A DNA stretch of 64,000 nt from Galbibacter mesophilus (GCF_023721415.1 NZ_JAMQVC010000001.1:558001-622000); one strand, 5' to 3'. Shown: positions 33,676 to 43,401, numbered from the stretch's first letter. Numbers and translations: made by a program. Notes: generated by a model from the sequence alone, not told the origin.

Positions 33676-34509
33676 ATGCAAACAGAAGAAGTTTTATCAC
33701 AATCAGAAAAATGGTTGAATCAAGGCATTGAATTAGTTATGGAATACGGTCCCAAGGTAGTGGGAGCCATTTTAATTTGGATTATAGGGTCCTTTGTCTT
33801 CAGTAGAATTTTAAAATTTATAGATAAGATAATGGAACGCCGTGCATACGATTTAAGCGTTCGCGAATTCTTATCCAGTTTGCTCTACTGGGCTTTTAAG
33901 GTGGTTTTAATTGTTGTAATTTTGGGTACCTTGGGTATCGAAACCACTTCATTGGCAGCTATTTTAGCTTCTGTAGGTTTGGCGGTTGGTCTTGCCCTTC
34001 AAGGATCGTTAGCTAATTTTGCTGGTGGAGTTCTACTATTGATCTTCAAACCTTTTAAAGTAGGTGATTGGATTGAGGCACAAGGTGTTTCTGGAACCGT
34101 AAAAGAAATAGGGATCGTTAATACCGTGCTTAACACATTCGGTAATCAGCAAGCGATTATTCCTAATGGAAAACTTTCAAATGACAATATCGTTAACTAC
34201 AGCGCAGAACCTATACGCAGGGAAAACATAGTTGCCGGTATCAGTTATGACTCCGACATTAGAAAGGCGAAAGATATTTTAATGGATATTATTACTACGC
34301 ATCCAAAAATATTAAACGAGCCGAAACCGGAAGTTATGGTAGCTGCTCTAGCAGATAGTTCTGTTAATCTTAATGTAAGATACTGGGCTAACAACCCCGA
34401 CTTTTTTGCATGCAAATGGTATGTTACCGAAGAAATTAAAAAACGCTTTGATGCAGAAGGCATCGAAATTCCTTACCCACACCAAGTGGAAATACAAAAG
34501 AATGCTTAA
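33676..34509 (+). CDS. mscS: Small-conductance mechanosensitive channel MscS
   Basis: This 277-residue protein has three transmembrane helices; the pore helix (LAAILASVGLAVGLALQGSLANFAGGVLLLIFKPFKVGDWIE) has the Gly/Ala packing of MscS. The beta domain (IEAQGVSGTVKEIGIVNTVLNTFGNQQAIIPNGKLSNDNIVNYSAEP) and a C-terminal alpha/beta domain follow. It releases solutes upon osmotic downshock. Its stop codon overlaps the convergent tsaB stop. Confidence 0.95.
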   Translation: MQTEEVLSQSEKWLNQGIELVMEYGPKVVGAILIWIIGSFVFSRILKFIDKIMERRAYDLSVREFLSSLLYWAFKVVLIVVILGTLGIETTSLAAILASVGLAVGLALQGSLANFAGGVLLLIFKPFKVGDWIEAQGVSGTVKEIGIVNTVLNTFGNQQAIIPNGKLSNDNIVNYSAEPIRRENIVAGISYDSDIRKAKDILMDIITTHPKILNEPKPEVMVAALADSSVNLNVRYWANNPDFFACKWYVTEEIKKRFDAEGIEIPYPHQVEIQKNA

Positions 34510-35168
34510 TTCTTAGGTTTTGTAGTTACAAAATCTTTCAAATAATAAGGTTCAAAATAGGCGACATCTTCAAAGTCGCCTATTTTATATTTGTTTGTAG
34601 CCAATTGCGCCATTTCTTTTGCTGAAGGATAAGCAACTTCAGAAGAGAATACCGCATTCTTATGAAGAATTACATCTTCGCACTTTTTAGCACCATCGCC
34701 GATAAAGTGAACTTTTCCCTTTTCCAAAAACTCAGAAAAAGAATCGGCTGTAATAATTTCTGCTTGAGTTTCCCTAACCTGTTCGCCATTTTTAAAAACG
34801 GCAGAATACACCTCCATACGTCTTGCATCAAGTAATGGCACTACATACACATCTGCTTGTAACTGACTTGCCAAAATGGTTAATGTTGGAATGGAAATCA
34901 GCGGTTTTTCCCATGCATAGCAAAAACCTTTGGCTGTGGAAACACCAATCCTTAAACCTGTATAAGAGCCGGGACCTTTACTAACGGCAATAGCATCTGG
35001 AACTTCCACGGAAGCTTCTGCTAGTGCTTCTTTAATAAAAACGTGCAAATTTTCAGCGTGGGAATACCCGCCATCGTTCACTTCTCTTAAAGAAAGTATT
35101 TTTCCATCCTCAGAAACGCTTACAGAACAATTCGTAGTAGCTGTTTCTATATTTAAAAGTATTGCCAT
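34506..35168 (-). CDS. tsaB: tRNA threonylcarbamoyladenosine biosynthesis protein TsaB
   Basis: TsaB scaffolds the threonylcarbamoyl-transfer complex with TsaD and TsaE for t6A37 of tRNA. The 220-residue protein shows LNIETATTNCSVSVSEDGK, the family loop SKGPGSYTGLRIGVSTAKGFCYA, and PLLDARRMEVYSAVF. The ASKHA fold is complete. Its stop codon overlaps that of mscS by 4 nt. It follows the tolC gene region with 22 nt between, in the same direction. Confidence 0.95.
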   Translation of the reverse strand: MAILLNIETATTNCSVSVSEDGKILSLREVNDGGYSHAENLHVFIKEALAEASVEVPDAIAVSKGPGSYTGLRIGVSTAKGFCYAWEKPLISIPTLTILASQLQADVYVVPLLDARRMEVYSAVFKNGEQVRETQAEIITADSFSEFLEKGKVHFIGDGAKKCEDVILHKNAVFSSEVAYPSAKEMAQLATNKYKIGDFEDVAYFEPYYLKDFVTTKPKN

Positions 35169-35189
35169 AGTGCAAAAATACCAGCAATT

Positions 35190-36548
35190 TTACCACTCTT
35201 CCAAAGGAATTCCGTAATAAAATTTAAGCACCTTTAGACGGAATATAAAATCGTATTTGGTCCTAATAAGCGTTGCTTCGGCATCGTCCAGTCGGGCTTG
35301 CGCCTGACTAAAATCGAAGCTGTTCATTAGTCCTACATTGTAACGTTCTTTAGCATAATCGTATGCCAAGCGTCTTGCTTCAACGGTTTTTCCAGCCGCT
35401 TCATAGCTTTTATAAGATCCTTTTACATCAACATATGCTTGGTTTACATCAGTTTCCAAAGACAACTTTTCCTGTTCCAACTGAAGTTTTGCCCGCTCTA
35501 CATTTATCTTGCTTCTTTTAATATTGTTGTTTACACTAAACCCGTTCAGCACTGGAATACTGACTTGAGCACCGTAGGAAATACCGTCGTAAATATATAG
35601 CTGATCCTTAAATGGAATAAGCTGTCCAGTTATAGGATCAAAATTTTTATCTGAATAACGTGTATTATAATTTATAAAAGCATTCAATGACGGATACCTA
35701 GCTCCTTTAGCGATATCCAAATCCTTTTGTGCTAGCTCTACACTATATTGTGACGCCTGAATTCCGTTCATAAATGTTAGTGCTTTACGGTAAATTTCAT
35801 CCGAAGAAACATTCAACACAGCGTCATCTGGAATCACGTAACCTTCATCCACCACATCAAAATTTTCATAATCGCTTATCTGCAATAATTGCGCTAAACT
35901 AATTCTAGAAATCAACACACTATTTTCCGCAGCTACAATTTGTTGTTCCTGATTGGCAGCTGTTGCCTGAATTTCCAACAAATCGCCTTTAGGAAGCACA
36001 CCATTATCTACCAATTCTACCGTTCGGTCGAGATCTTGCTGTGTAGCTCTAGCTTGAGCCTGTAGAACTTTAAGTGTTTCCCTATTGGAAAGTATTTGCA
36101 AATATGCATTTGCTACCGCCAAGCGAATATCATCGCGAATATCATCTGCTTGATATTGGGTTGCCACCGCATTAAGCTTAGCTCGATTTAGTTGATGGAA
36201 ATTTCTTAAACCATCAAATAAAGTAAGGGTAGATGTAACATCCCCAGATGCCGTAAAAATGGATGTATTTACGAAATTATTGGTTGTTGGGTCAATTGTT
36301 AAACCGGAGTTTCCAGAAGCTCTTAAGGACGCATTTACATCTGGAATAAAATTCCCAATTGCATCCGACTTATCAATCATGGCATTTTGCAAATCCAACT
36401 CTGCCTGCCGAATAGTTAAATTATTTTCTTCTGCGTGCCTTACACATTCTTCCAGTGTCCAAAGTTTTTCCCCTTCTGTTTCCTGTGCAAAAAGTGAAAG
36501 TGAGGAAAAAACGGACAGCAATAGTATTCTAAACTTCATGTAGTTCAT
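35190..36548 (-). CDS. tolC: TolC-like outer-membrane efflux protein
   Basis: From ATG 36548 the protein has 452 residues with a signal peptide (MNYMKFRILLLSVFSSLSLFAQ). Two outer-membrane efflux (OEP) repeats of long amphipathic helices and short barrel strands follow. The family pattern is visible in LTLFDGLRNFHQLNRAKLNA and SIPVLNGFSVNNNIKRSKINVERAKLQLEQ. It would be the exit duct for the MacAB-type pump encoded upstream. ATG 36539 is an equally good start. It is last but one in a minus-strand operon ending with tsaB. Confidence 0.92.
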   Translation of the reverse strand: MNYMKFRILLLSVFSSLSLFAQETEGEKLWTLEECVRHAEENNLTIRQAELDLQNAMIDKSDAIGNFIPDVNASLRASGNSGLTIDPTTNNFVNTSIFTASGDVTSTLTLFDGLRNFHQLNRAKLNAVATQYQADDIRDDIRLAVANAYLQILSNRETLKVLQAQARATQQDLDRTVELVDNGVLPKGDLLEIQATAANQEQQIVAAENSVLISRISLAQLLQISDYENFDVVDEGYVIPDDAVLNVSSDEIYRKALTFMNGIQASQYSVELAQKDLDIAKGARYPSLNAFINYNTRYSDKNFDPITGQLIPFKDQLYIYDGISYGAQVSIPVLNGFSVNNNIKRSKINVERAKLQLEQEKLSLETDVNQAYVDVKGSYKSYEAAGKTVEARRLAYDYAKERYNVGLMNSFDFSQAQARLDDAEATLIRTKYDFIFRLKVLKFYYGIPLEEW

Positions 36549-36564
36549 TTTAACTGTTTGAAAA

Positions 36565-37689
36565 TTATTCGTCACCTTCTTTCTTATCATCATCAAAAGA
36601 TTCGGTCTTGTTCCAAACCTTTATTTTATCGTCTTTTGTGATTCCTGACAATACTTCTACATTGATTCCATCAGAAACCCCTAATTCTACTTCGCGACGC
36701 TCATATTCGTTTTCCCCTGTCATTATCTCTACGTAAGGCTCTTCAGTTTCCTTATCAAATTGTAGCAAGGCTTCCTTAACAGCAAGCACATTTTCTTTCT
36801 TTTCTAAAATTATAGAAGCATTAGCGCTATACCCAGCCCTAATGAAAACATCTTCTGGCAAAGAAAGGTCTGCTTCAATAGTAAATTGCACAGCTCCTTG
36901 GTCTTCCACACCCTTTGGGGCTATGAATTTCAGCTTAGCATCAAACTCCTTGTCTTGAACCGCTCCTAATTTTATAGAGATCGGCTGATCTATTTTAAGC
37001 TTATCCACTTCTGCTTCGTCTACTTTTCCTTCAAAAATCATTTTAGACATATCTGCAATGGTCGCGATGGAAGTACCGTCATTAAAATTATTGGCTTCAA
37101 TAACTTGATCTCCTTCTTTAACCGGAATTTCTAAAACAGTCCCGTCTACAGTCGCCCGAATATTTGTATTGGCAGTTGCCGAACCTCCTGCTGAACCAAC
37201 ACGGATAATCTGATAGTCATTACGTGCATTTTCCAATTCTTGCTTGGCTTGATTATATTGTAATTCTATGGCCAAGAAATCTTGACTGGCAACCACGCCT
37301 TTATCAAAAAGCTTTTTATTTCTATCGTACTCGATTTTTGCATTGTTTAAAGCAATTTCTGCGTTGCTTACACGACCTTTAGCACTCACTAAAGCCTGCT
37401 CATTTGGCACCACTTTAATTTTTGCAATTAGATCACCGGATTTTAGCTTATCACCTTCTTCCACAAAAATTTCTTCAATAATTCCAGAAATCTGCGGTTT
37501 TATTAGAACTTCGTCTTCTGGAACTACTTTTCCTGTGGCAATTACTTTATTGGTAATAGTTTCCTCTGTAGCCGTTGCTGTTTTAAAGGTAACCGCCGGT
37601 TTGCTGTTTGTTTTTAAAACTCTTACCACAGCATACAGCACTAAAATAACTCCTACTGCAATTAATACGTACTTTAAAATTTTTTTCAT
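36565..37689 (-). CDS. macA: MacA-type periplasmic adaptor (membrane fusion protein)
   Basis: This 374-residue HlyD-family protein has an N-terminal anchor (MKKILKYVLIAVGVILVLYAVV), a lipoyl half-motif (VIATGKVVPEDEVLIKPQISGIIEEIFVEEGDKLKSGDLIAKI), a coiled-coil hairpin (about 100-160) and a second lipoyl half (IRATVDGTVLEIPVKEGDQV). The barrel and MPP domains end in an acidic tail. It bridges the inner-membrane pump to TolC. It lies between the permease genes and tolC. A short gap of 76 nt separates it from the permeases. Confidence 0.93.
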   Translation of the reverse strand: MKKILKYVLIAVGVILVLYAVVRVLKTNSKPAVTFKTATATEETITNKVIATGKVVPEDEVLIKPQISGIIEEIFVEEGDKLKSGDLIAKIKVVPNEQALVSAKGRVSNAEIALNNAKIEYDRNKKLFDKGVVASQDFLAIELQYNQAKQELENARNDYQIIRVGSAGGSATANTNIRATVDGTVLEIPVKEGDQVIEANNFNDGTSIATIADMSKMIFEGKVDEAEVDKLKIDQPISIKLGAVQDKEFDAKLKFIAPKGVEDQGAVQFTIEADLSLPEDVFIRAGYSANASIILEKKENVLAVKEALLQFDKETEEPYVEIMTGENEYERREVELGVSDGINVEVLSGITKDDKIKVWNKTESFDDDKKEGDE

Positions 37690-37765
37690 CTGTTTGTCAT
37701 TTTAACTTTCTTTCATTCTGAAATGTTTATTTGACTTCGGAATAAAAGATTCTTTTTGTTGTTGG

Positions 37766-39022
37766 TTATTCTTCCCTTAATGCTTCTATGGGCCTAATTT
37801 TAACTGCTCTATTGGCTGGAATCAAACCTATTAACATACTTAATCCCACCATTAGAACAAACGAAAATATAATTTGAACAATACTTACCGTTGGATTTAC
37901 GAATGGAAACTCATCCGAACCTCCAAATTTATAATCCAAAAAGTGAAGCACTGCTACGGATATCACGAAACCTACCAAACCAGCAAAGGTGGTAAGCACT
38001 ATTGATTCTAAAATTATTTGACGCTTAATTATTTTTGGGGTAGCGCCCAATGCCCGCCTCACACCAATTTCGTTGGTACGCTCTTTTACCGTTATCAGCA
38101 AAATATTACTCACGGCAATTACACCTGCCAATAGCGTGAAAATCCCAACAAAGAAGGAAAAGCCTTGTAATACGAATGTAAATGCACTAATACCCTGAAA
38201 AATTTCTGAAAAATCGAAGGAACCAATAGCACGAACATCATCGGGGTGAATGTTATATTTTTGCTTTAGCAGCGTTTTAATTTTTCGCTCTGCTACCGAT
38301 ACCTGCTTCCCTGGGTCGACCAAAATTGCCATCCAGCCAATTTTATTTCCACTATTGAAAGCCTTTTGAAACGTAGTAAAAGGGACAAAAACTGCATTCT
38401 CCCCTTCAAAATTTATATTGTCGTTCTTTTTAAAAATTCCAACAACGGTAAAATATATCCCATTAATTTGAATGGATTTTCCTATCGCATTTTCACCTTT
38501 ATCAAAAAGAAGCTTGTAGGTGTCTTTACCGATTACACATATTTTTTTTGCTTCATCTATATCATTTTGATTGATGAACCTTCCTTCAACAATTCGCTTT
38601 TTAGATACTAAATCGATACTTGGATAATCGCCATAAACGCCAGACCCGCTGGACCTTCCTTCACGATACACTGTAGAAGTTTCTCCAAAATCTCCAAGCT
38701 GAATCCTAGGCGAAATAATATCTACTTCACTTACTTGTCGTTTTATTAGTTCCACGTCTTCCAACGTAAAATCAATTTCCCTCCCACGTTCAAAACCTTT
38801 GTAGGGAATGGAAGTGGATTGTGTCCACATAAACATACTGTTGGTAGCTGTACCGGCAAAGATTTTATTAAATCCGTTAGACATTCCATTGGTCGCCCCC
38901 AACAATAAAATGAGAATTATAATGGCAAATATCACTCCTAAAGTGGTCAGGAATGTACGCAGCATATTTTTGCTAAGCGTACTAAAAACTTCACTCCAAA
39001 GGTCTCTATCAAAAATTCCCAT
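37766..39022 (-). CDS. MacB-like ABC permease, second copy
   Basis: This 418-residue permease has a MacB_PCD periplasmic domain (about 40-270) between membrane segment 1 (TFLTTLGVIFAIIILILLLGATNGM) and the C-terminal FtsX-like membrane block (LLAGVIAVSNILLITVKERTNEIGVRRALGATPKIIKRQIILESI). It is a paralog of the neighbouring permease, about 30-40% similar by eye, and would pair with it as a heterodimer with the shared ATPase. It follows that gene by 2 nt. Confidence 0.9.
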   Translation of the reverse strand: MGIFDRDLWSEVFSTLSKNMLRTFLTTLGVIFAIIILILLLGATNGMSNGFNKIFAGTATNSMFMWTQSTSIPYKGFERGREIDFTLEDVELIKRQVSEVDIISPRIQLGDFGETSTVYREGRSSGSGVYGDYPSIDLVSKKRIVEGRFINQNDIDEAKKICVIGKDTYKLLFDKGENAIGKSIQINGIYFTVVGIFKKNDNINFEGENAVFVPFTTFQKAFNSGNKIGWMAILVDPGKQVSVAERKIKTLLKQKYNIHPDDVRAIGSFDFSEIFQGISAFTFVLQGFSFFVGIFTLLAGVIAVSNILLITVKERTNEIGVRRALGATPKIIKRQIILESIVLTTFAGLVGFVISVAVLHFLDYKFGGSDEFPFVNPTVSIVQIIFSFVLMVGLSMLIGLIPANRAVKIRPIEALREE

Positions 39023-39024
39023 AC

Positions 39025-40254
39025 TTAATCTGCTCTAAGTGCTACAATCGGTTTAACCTTCGCTGCCTTTATGGCCGGTATCAATCCAGCCAAAACCCCA
39101 GCAACTATTAATACTATGGTAGAAGTTATTACGGTTACGGTATCCACTGAAGGATTTGAGAATGCAGGCGCATCTACAATTGGTGAAATAAGCGCGACTA
39201 ACCCCATAGCGAAGAACAACCCTATCATTCCAGAAACAGAAGTAATAAAAACCGATTCCAACAGCACGAGTTTTATTACATCATAAGGCCTTGCACCCAA
39301 TGCTTTTCTAACTCCGATTTCTTTTGTGCGTTCTTTAATGATAAAGACCAGAATATTTCCAATTCCTACAATCCCTGCAATTAAGATAAGCATTCCAATG
39401 GCAATACTTATTACGGAAAGCATGGTCGTAAAATTGGATACATCTGAAAATCCCTCCGCGTAATTATTCATATAAAGCGCTCCTTGGTCATCTGGATCTA
39501 TAACCAATCGCCTTTTCAGAATAACTTCCAAATTATCTGAAAAATTAATAGCTTCAGCAAAATTGAATTCTGGATTGTAGGTAAGTGCTATTTGGTCTAT
39601 TTTGTTGGTATTTCCGTATAAACGTTGAAAAGTAGTAACAGGAACGTACATATTTCTTTCTTCACGCTCATTTCCGTCGTCAGAAAATACGCCTATTACT
39701 TTATAAGAAAGATCATTTAATATAATGTTGTTGCCAACAGGATCTTGATCTTTAAAAAGCTCATCTGAAATCACTTTTCCTATAACGGCTACTTTTAACG
39801 TATTTTTGATATCATTCTCGTTAATGTAGCGACCATTATTGATTACAGTTCGTTCAATCTGCTGATGATCGGGATTTACGGCCCTTGCTGAATAAGTACC
39901 CGTTTCATTCCCCACCCGGGCAGTAACACTTTTTGTAAATCGCGGAGTGATGTATTCGTAGTATCCTGGAAAACTTTTTTCAATATATTCGATATCTTCA
40001 TTATCGAATTGAATTCTTCTACCGGCTTCAAAACCTCCGTAGGGTTTGGTTGTTGTGCCTGGATAAATGAAAATAGAATTGGTGGCATCGTCGTTGAATT
40101 GCTTCGTAAATCCATTCTTCATGCCATCCACAGAAGCCAATAGTAGTACGAGAATAAAAATTCCCCATGCCACTGAGAAACCTGTAAGGAAAGTTCTAAG
40201 CTTGTTGCTTTTAATACTGTGAAATATTTCTGACCAAAGATCCCTATTGAACAT
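39025..40254 (-). CDS. MacB-like ABC permease, first copy
   Basis: This 409-residue permease has the same plan as its downstream paralog: N-terminal TM (LRTFLTGFSVAWGIFILVLLLASVDGM), MacB_PCD domain, and FtsX-type block (GIVGIGNILVFIIKERTKEIGVRKALGARPYDVIKLVLLES). No nucleotide-binding domain is fused; the ATPase is the separate gene upstream, which it overlaps by 11 nt. The complex could export peptides, lipoproteins or antibiotics; substrate unknown. Confidence 0.9.
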   Translation of the reverse strand: MFNRDLWSEIFHSIKSNKLRTFLTGFSVAWGIFILVLLLASVDGMKNGFTKQFNDDATNSIFIYPGTTTKPYGGFEAGRRIQFDNEDIEYIEKSFPGYYEYITPRFTKSVTARVGNETGTYSARAVNPDHQQIERTVINNGRYINENDIKNTLKVAVIGKVISDELFKDQDPVGNNIILNDLSYKVIGVFSDDGNEREERNMYVPVTTFQRLYGNTNKIDQIALTYNPEFNFAEAINFSDNLEVILKRRLVIDPDDQGALYMNNYAEGFSDVSNFTTMLSVISIAIGMLILIAGIVGIGNILVFIIKERTKEIGVRKALGARPYDVIKLVLLESVFITSVSGMIGLFFAMGLVALISPIVDAPAFSNPSVDTVTVITSTIVLIVAGVLAGLIPAIKAAKVKPIVALRAD

Positions 40255-40948
40255 GTGGCGATACCCTTACTTGATTAATAACAGAATCTTCAACAATAAC
40301 ACCATCTTTCAAATGAACAATACGCTTACACATATGCGCTATATCTTCCTCATGGGTAACTACCAAAATGGTATTTCCTTGGTCGTTTATTTTTTGAATG
40401 AGATCCATCACTTCATGTGAAGTTTTACTATCCAGAGCTCCCGTAGGCTCATCAGCTAACATAACTTTGGGCTCTGCCGCCAATGCTCTTGCAATGGCCA
40501 CACGTTGTTTTTGTCCTCCAGAAAGTTCGCTTGGAAGGTGATCCACCCATGGTCCTAATCCAACGGACTCAAGGTATTTTACAGCTTTTTCCTTTCGCAC
40601 TTTTCTATTCACTCCTTGATAATACAATGGCAAAGCAACATTTTCCCAAGCAGTTTTGTAATTAATAAGGTTGAAAGATTGGAATATAAATCCTAGAAAT
40701 TTATTTCGGTAGTTGGCAGCCTTGGTCTCACTTAGATTTTTAATGGGAACCCCATCCAATAAATATTCCCCTTCATCTAAATTATCGAGCATCCCAAGGA
40801 TATTGAGCAATGTAGATTTTCCAGAACCGGAAGAACCCATAATAGCCACTAATTCGCCTTCCTTTACTGAGAAATTAATTCCTTTGAGCACATGCAGGGA
40901 ATTGCTTCCCATGTGATAAGACTTATGAAGGTCTTTTATTTCAATCAT
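40244..40948 (-). CDS. ABC transporter ATPase, MacB/LolD type
   Basis: ATG 40948 ([23 protein letters not shown]) is preferred over an 8-codon extension. The ATPase has Walker [11 protein letters not shown]-loop FQSFNLIN, signature [15 protein letters not shown], Walker [14 protein letters not shown] and the switch His in LVVTHEED. Members of this class drive MacB/Lol/FtsX-type transporters. It overlaps the first permease gene by 11 nt and heads the operon ATPase-permease-permease-adaptor-TolC. Confidence 0.95.
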   Translation of the reverse strand: MIEIKDLHKSYHMGSNSLHVLKGINFSVKEGELVAIMGSSGSGKSTLLNILGMLDNLDEGEYLLDGVPIKNLSETKAANYRNKFLGFIFQSFNLINYKTAWENVALPLYYQGVNRKVRKEKAVKYLESVGLGPWVDHLPSELSGGQKQRVAIARALAAEPKVMLADEPTGALDSKTSHEVMDLIQKINDQGNTILVVTHEEDIAHMCKRIVHLKDGVIVEDSVINQVRVSPHVQ

Positions 40949-41204
40949 GATGGTCGGTTTTCTAAGTTTCACTCCGCATTTACCAAAACTAAACGTCAGT
41001 AAAATATCGGCTTACATACAATAAGACTCCTAAAAAATGGAAATGTTACGAGATAATTGTAAAATAATTGTTATTTCCCTGAAAAATACTGAAAATTAAC
41101 GATTTACAAAACTGCAATTTTTAAGAAAATATTGAAAATGAAAAACAACCGGAAAGTTTACGGTTATTACGAGAATAAAAAAGATGAGTTGAAAAAACTA
41201 TAAG

Positions 41205-41426
41205 TTACTTCATCCTTTTAAAAATGAAATATCCTAAAACCGCTATAAGAATATAAGGAACGGCCATTAAATACACGATTCCATTGTTGATTCCCTCTGC
41301 CACTTCTTGTTTCTCACCTGTCTCCAACACAGCACGACACATAGCGCATTGTGCCTGCAGTAAATCTGGCAAAAGGATTAAACCAACTAAAATTATTATG
41401 ACTTTGAAATAATTCATTTTCGGCAT
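41205..41426 (-). CDS. Small exported membrane protein with CxxC, cox cluster
   Basis: This 73-residue protein has a cleavable or anchoring N-terminus (MNYFKVIIILVGLILLPDLLQA), then QCAMCRAVLETGEKQEVAEG with a CxxC pair, and a C-terminal TM segment (GIVYLMAVPYILIAVLGYFIF). It follows the DUF420 gene by 4 nt, as the last gene of the oxidase assembly operon. A role in copper or thiol handling during oxidase assembly is plausible from the CxxC. It is conserved in this position by my recollection. Confidence 0.75.
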   Translation of the reverse strand: MPKMNYFKVIIILVGLILLPDLLQAQCAMCRAVLETGEKQEVAEGINNGIVYLMAVPYILIAVLGYFIFKRMK

Positions 41427-41430
41427 TTAG

Positions 41431-41961
41431 TTAAGCGTAATAAGGGGAAATCATTAAATATACTACTACTCCGGTAACCGCTACATACAACCACAATGGA
41501 AATGTGATTCTTGCTATTCTTCGGTGTTTGTCAAATCTTTTTGACAAAGCCCTTACAAAAGTGATTAAAACCAATGGTATAATCCCTATGGAAAGTAAAA
41601 TATGGGTAATAAGAATAAAGTAATACACATATTTAATTAATCCCTCACCTCCAAAAGCTGTAGAATCTGACGTCATGTGATACGCTACGTACATTACCAA
41701 AAAGGCAGCAGAAAGACCGATACAGGTTTTCATCAAATTTTCATGCAACTTCAACTTTCCATTCTTCACAGCAATTACTGCAATTACCAACAATAAAGCT
41801 GTCAAACCATTAACAGTCGCATAAATTGGAGGTAGAAAACGCAATGGTTCTACGTTTGGTATTTTGATACCAAACAATGCGGCAACGGCAAGTGGAATTA
41901 TTATGGAAAGCACCACAATCCACTTATTATATTTTTTTTCTTCGGAAGTAATTTCGTTCAT
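41431..41961 (-). CDS. DUF420 membrane protein
   Basis: This 176-residue, roughly five-TM protein (IVVLSIIIPLAVAALFG; LTALLLVIAVIAV; KTCIGLSAAFLVMYVAYHM; YYFILITHILLSIGIIPLVLITFVRAL; FPLWLYVAVTGVVVYLM) is a DUF420/CtaM-like protein. Histidines in H-E-N-L-M, A-Y-H and T-H-I would suit heme or metal contact. It is linked with oxidase assembly. It shares its ATG with the end of SCO (1-nt overlap). Confidence 0.9.
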   Translation of the reverse strand: MNEITSEEKKYNKWIVVLSIIIPLAVAALFGIKIPNVEPLRFLPPIYATVNGLTALLLVIAVIAVKNGKLKLHENLMKTCIGLSAAFLVMYVAYHMTSDSTAFGGEGLIKYVYYFILITHILLSIGIIPLVLITFVRALSKRFDKHRRIARITFPLWLYVAVTGVVVYLMISPYYA

Positions 41962-42644
41962 TATTCTTTATTTAGGAGCAAAGCAATATCTTCTTCAATC
42001 ATTTTTACACCTTCGTCGGTGGTTCCATCGTAATAAACGATAGGATTTCCAAACTCATCAGGACGGGAACGTATGTAACCATTTCGGTCTATCAAGGCGA
42101 ATAAACCTGAATGCTCAAAGCCTCCGTTCACATTTTCATTTTCTTCAGCATAAAGGTTAAAACCTGTGTTGGATAATTTATACACTTGAGACATGTCCCC
42201 CGTTAGAAAATTCCAATTTGGGTTGGTTACCTTATGGTCTTCCGCATATTTTTTTAAAACCTCGGGAGTGTCGTTTTCAGGATTTATGGTGAAAGAGGCA
42301 ATTGCAAAATCCTCCTTTCCTTTAAATCGGTTTTGAAGCTTAACCATGTTGGCATTCATAATCGGACAAATAGACGGGCAAGTAGTAAAAAAGAATTCTA
42401 CTACATATACCTTACCATCATAATCGGCATTGGTGATGGTATCGTTATGCTGATTTACAAATGAAAAAGAAGGTACTTTTCCCATTTTAAGCAAATCTTC
42501 AACCTCCATTTTTTTAGTTCCTACAGCATGTCTATCTCTATCTACCACGGAACCGTTACTAATACGGTCTACGATTTTTGGGATAAAAATAATTCCAAAA
42601 ACGAGTACCACAAAACCAATAATTATATACGATTTACTCTTCAT
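41961..42644 (-). CDS. SCO1/SenC copper chaperone
   Basis: SCO proteins deliver copper to the CuA centre of cytochrome oxidase. This 227-residue protein has an N-terminal anchor, a thioredoxin fold and the Cu-binding C-x-x-x-C in FFTTCPSICPIMNANMVKLQ, with the third ligand His in NGGFEHSGLFALID. It lies in the assembly operon between the SCO-like gene (11-nt overlap) and DUF420. Confidence 0.95.
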   Translation of the reverse strand: MKSKSYIIIGFVVLVFGIIFIPKIVDRISNGSVVDRDRHAVGTKKMEVEDLLKMGKVPSFSFVNQHNDTITNADYDGKVYVVEFFFTTCPSICPIMNANMVKLQNRFKGKEDFAIASFTINPENDTPEVLKKYAEDHKVTNPNWNFLTGDMSQVYKLSNTGFNLYAEENENVNGGFEHSGLFALIDRNGYIRSRPDEFGNPIVYYDGTTDEGVKMIEEDIALLLNKE

Positions 42645-43293
42645 CCTTGTTATACTTTAAATAGGAATCACGTCTCGATTCACCATTATTTTTTACTGCC
42701 AAACGGTATTCCGCCAGAAGCACTTTAATATCGTCAATCATTTTATTGTTTACCACAGCAACCGATGTAGCATCGTACCCATACAACTCCCTTTGGGTAT
42801 CGTCATCCTTAATGCGACCTCTAAGATTGGCTTGTTTATCCACAATAAATACATAAGGACTATAAAGATTTTCATCTAATGAAAAAGGAGTGTCCAAACT
42901 TTTAAAAGTAGCATTGATATCTTCCGCGGAAGCGAAAACAAATTTCCAGTTAGAAACATTGGCCAATTTACCTAGTTCCGTTTTCAGCCCATCTACAGAA
43001 GACTCCGTTCCAGAGGGGACCATCATCACGAATTGAAAGTCCTCAAAACCATTAAAGCGTTTGTAAATTTTTTGATTGAGATTAAAAGCATTTAGCTTTT
43101 TGGAGTCCAAATCGCTACCAAGAAATCCAAGGATGGTGATTTTACCTTCAAGGGACACTTCAGTATTTGGCAATGCGCGAACATTTTCATTAAGAACCGG
43201 CAGCTTTCCAAAGTTATTTACTCCTGAAGCAAAAAACAAGTAAACTACAATAGGCAGTATGAACAAAACTCCAAGAACAATATACTTCTTCAT
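42634..43293 (-). CDS. SCO-like membrane-anchored thioredoxin-fold protein without CxxxC
   Basis: This 219-residue protein has an N-terminal TM anchor (KKYIVLGVLFILPIVVYLFF), then a thioredoxin-like domain. The part equivalent to the SCO copper motif reads LGFLGSDLDSKKLNAF, with no cysteine. Later strings FQFVMMVPSG, WKFVFASAEDI and YVFIVDKQANLRGRI match SCO-fold strands. So it probably does not bind copper the usual way but may partner SCO, whose gene it overlaps by 11 nt. It begins the operon after a terminator. Confidence 0.75.
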   Translation of the reverse strand: MKKYIVLGVLFILPIVVYLFFASGVNNFGKLPVLNENVRALPNTEVSLEGKITILGFLGSDLDSKKLNAFNLNQKIYKRFNGFEDFQFVMMVPSGTESSVDGLKTELGKLANVSNWKFVFASAEDINATFKSLDTPFSLDENLYSPYVFIVDKQANLRGRIKDDDTQRELYGYDATSVAVVNNKMIDDIKVLLAEYRLAVKNNGESRRDSYLKYNKDEE

Positions 43294-43373
43294 TTAACAA
43301 AAATCTAACTGAACAGACTGCTAGTATTTAAAAAACTCTGTGCATTCTTTTCAGCGTTAATAATGGTACAAAA

Positions 43374-43401
43374 ATAAAAAAAGACGGTTAAAAACCGCCT
43401 T
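43374..43401 (-). terminator. Terminator of the ctaB-COX operon
   Basis: On the minus strand, AAGGCGGTT and AACCGTCTT (43401-43380) form a stem followed by seven T. Confidence 0.75.

Noticed and set aside
41138-41203. A 21-codon frame, MKNNRKVYGYYENKKDELKKL, between the ABC operon and the small CxxC gene
   Set aside because: Too short to support, with no promoter or family match; A-rich DNA easily gives such frames.
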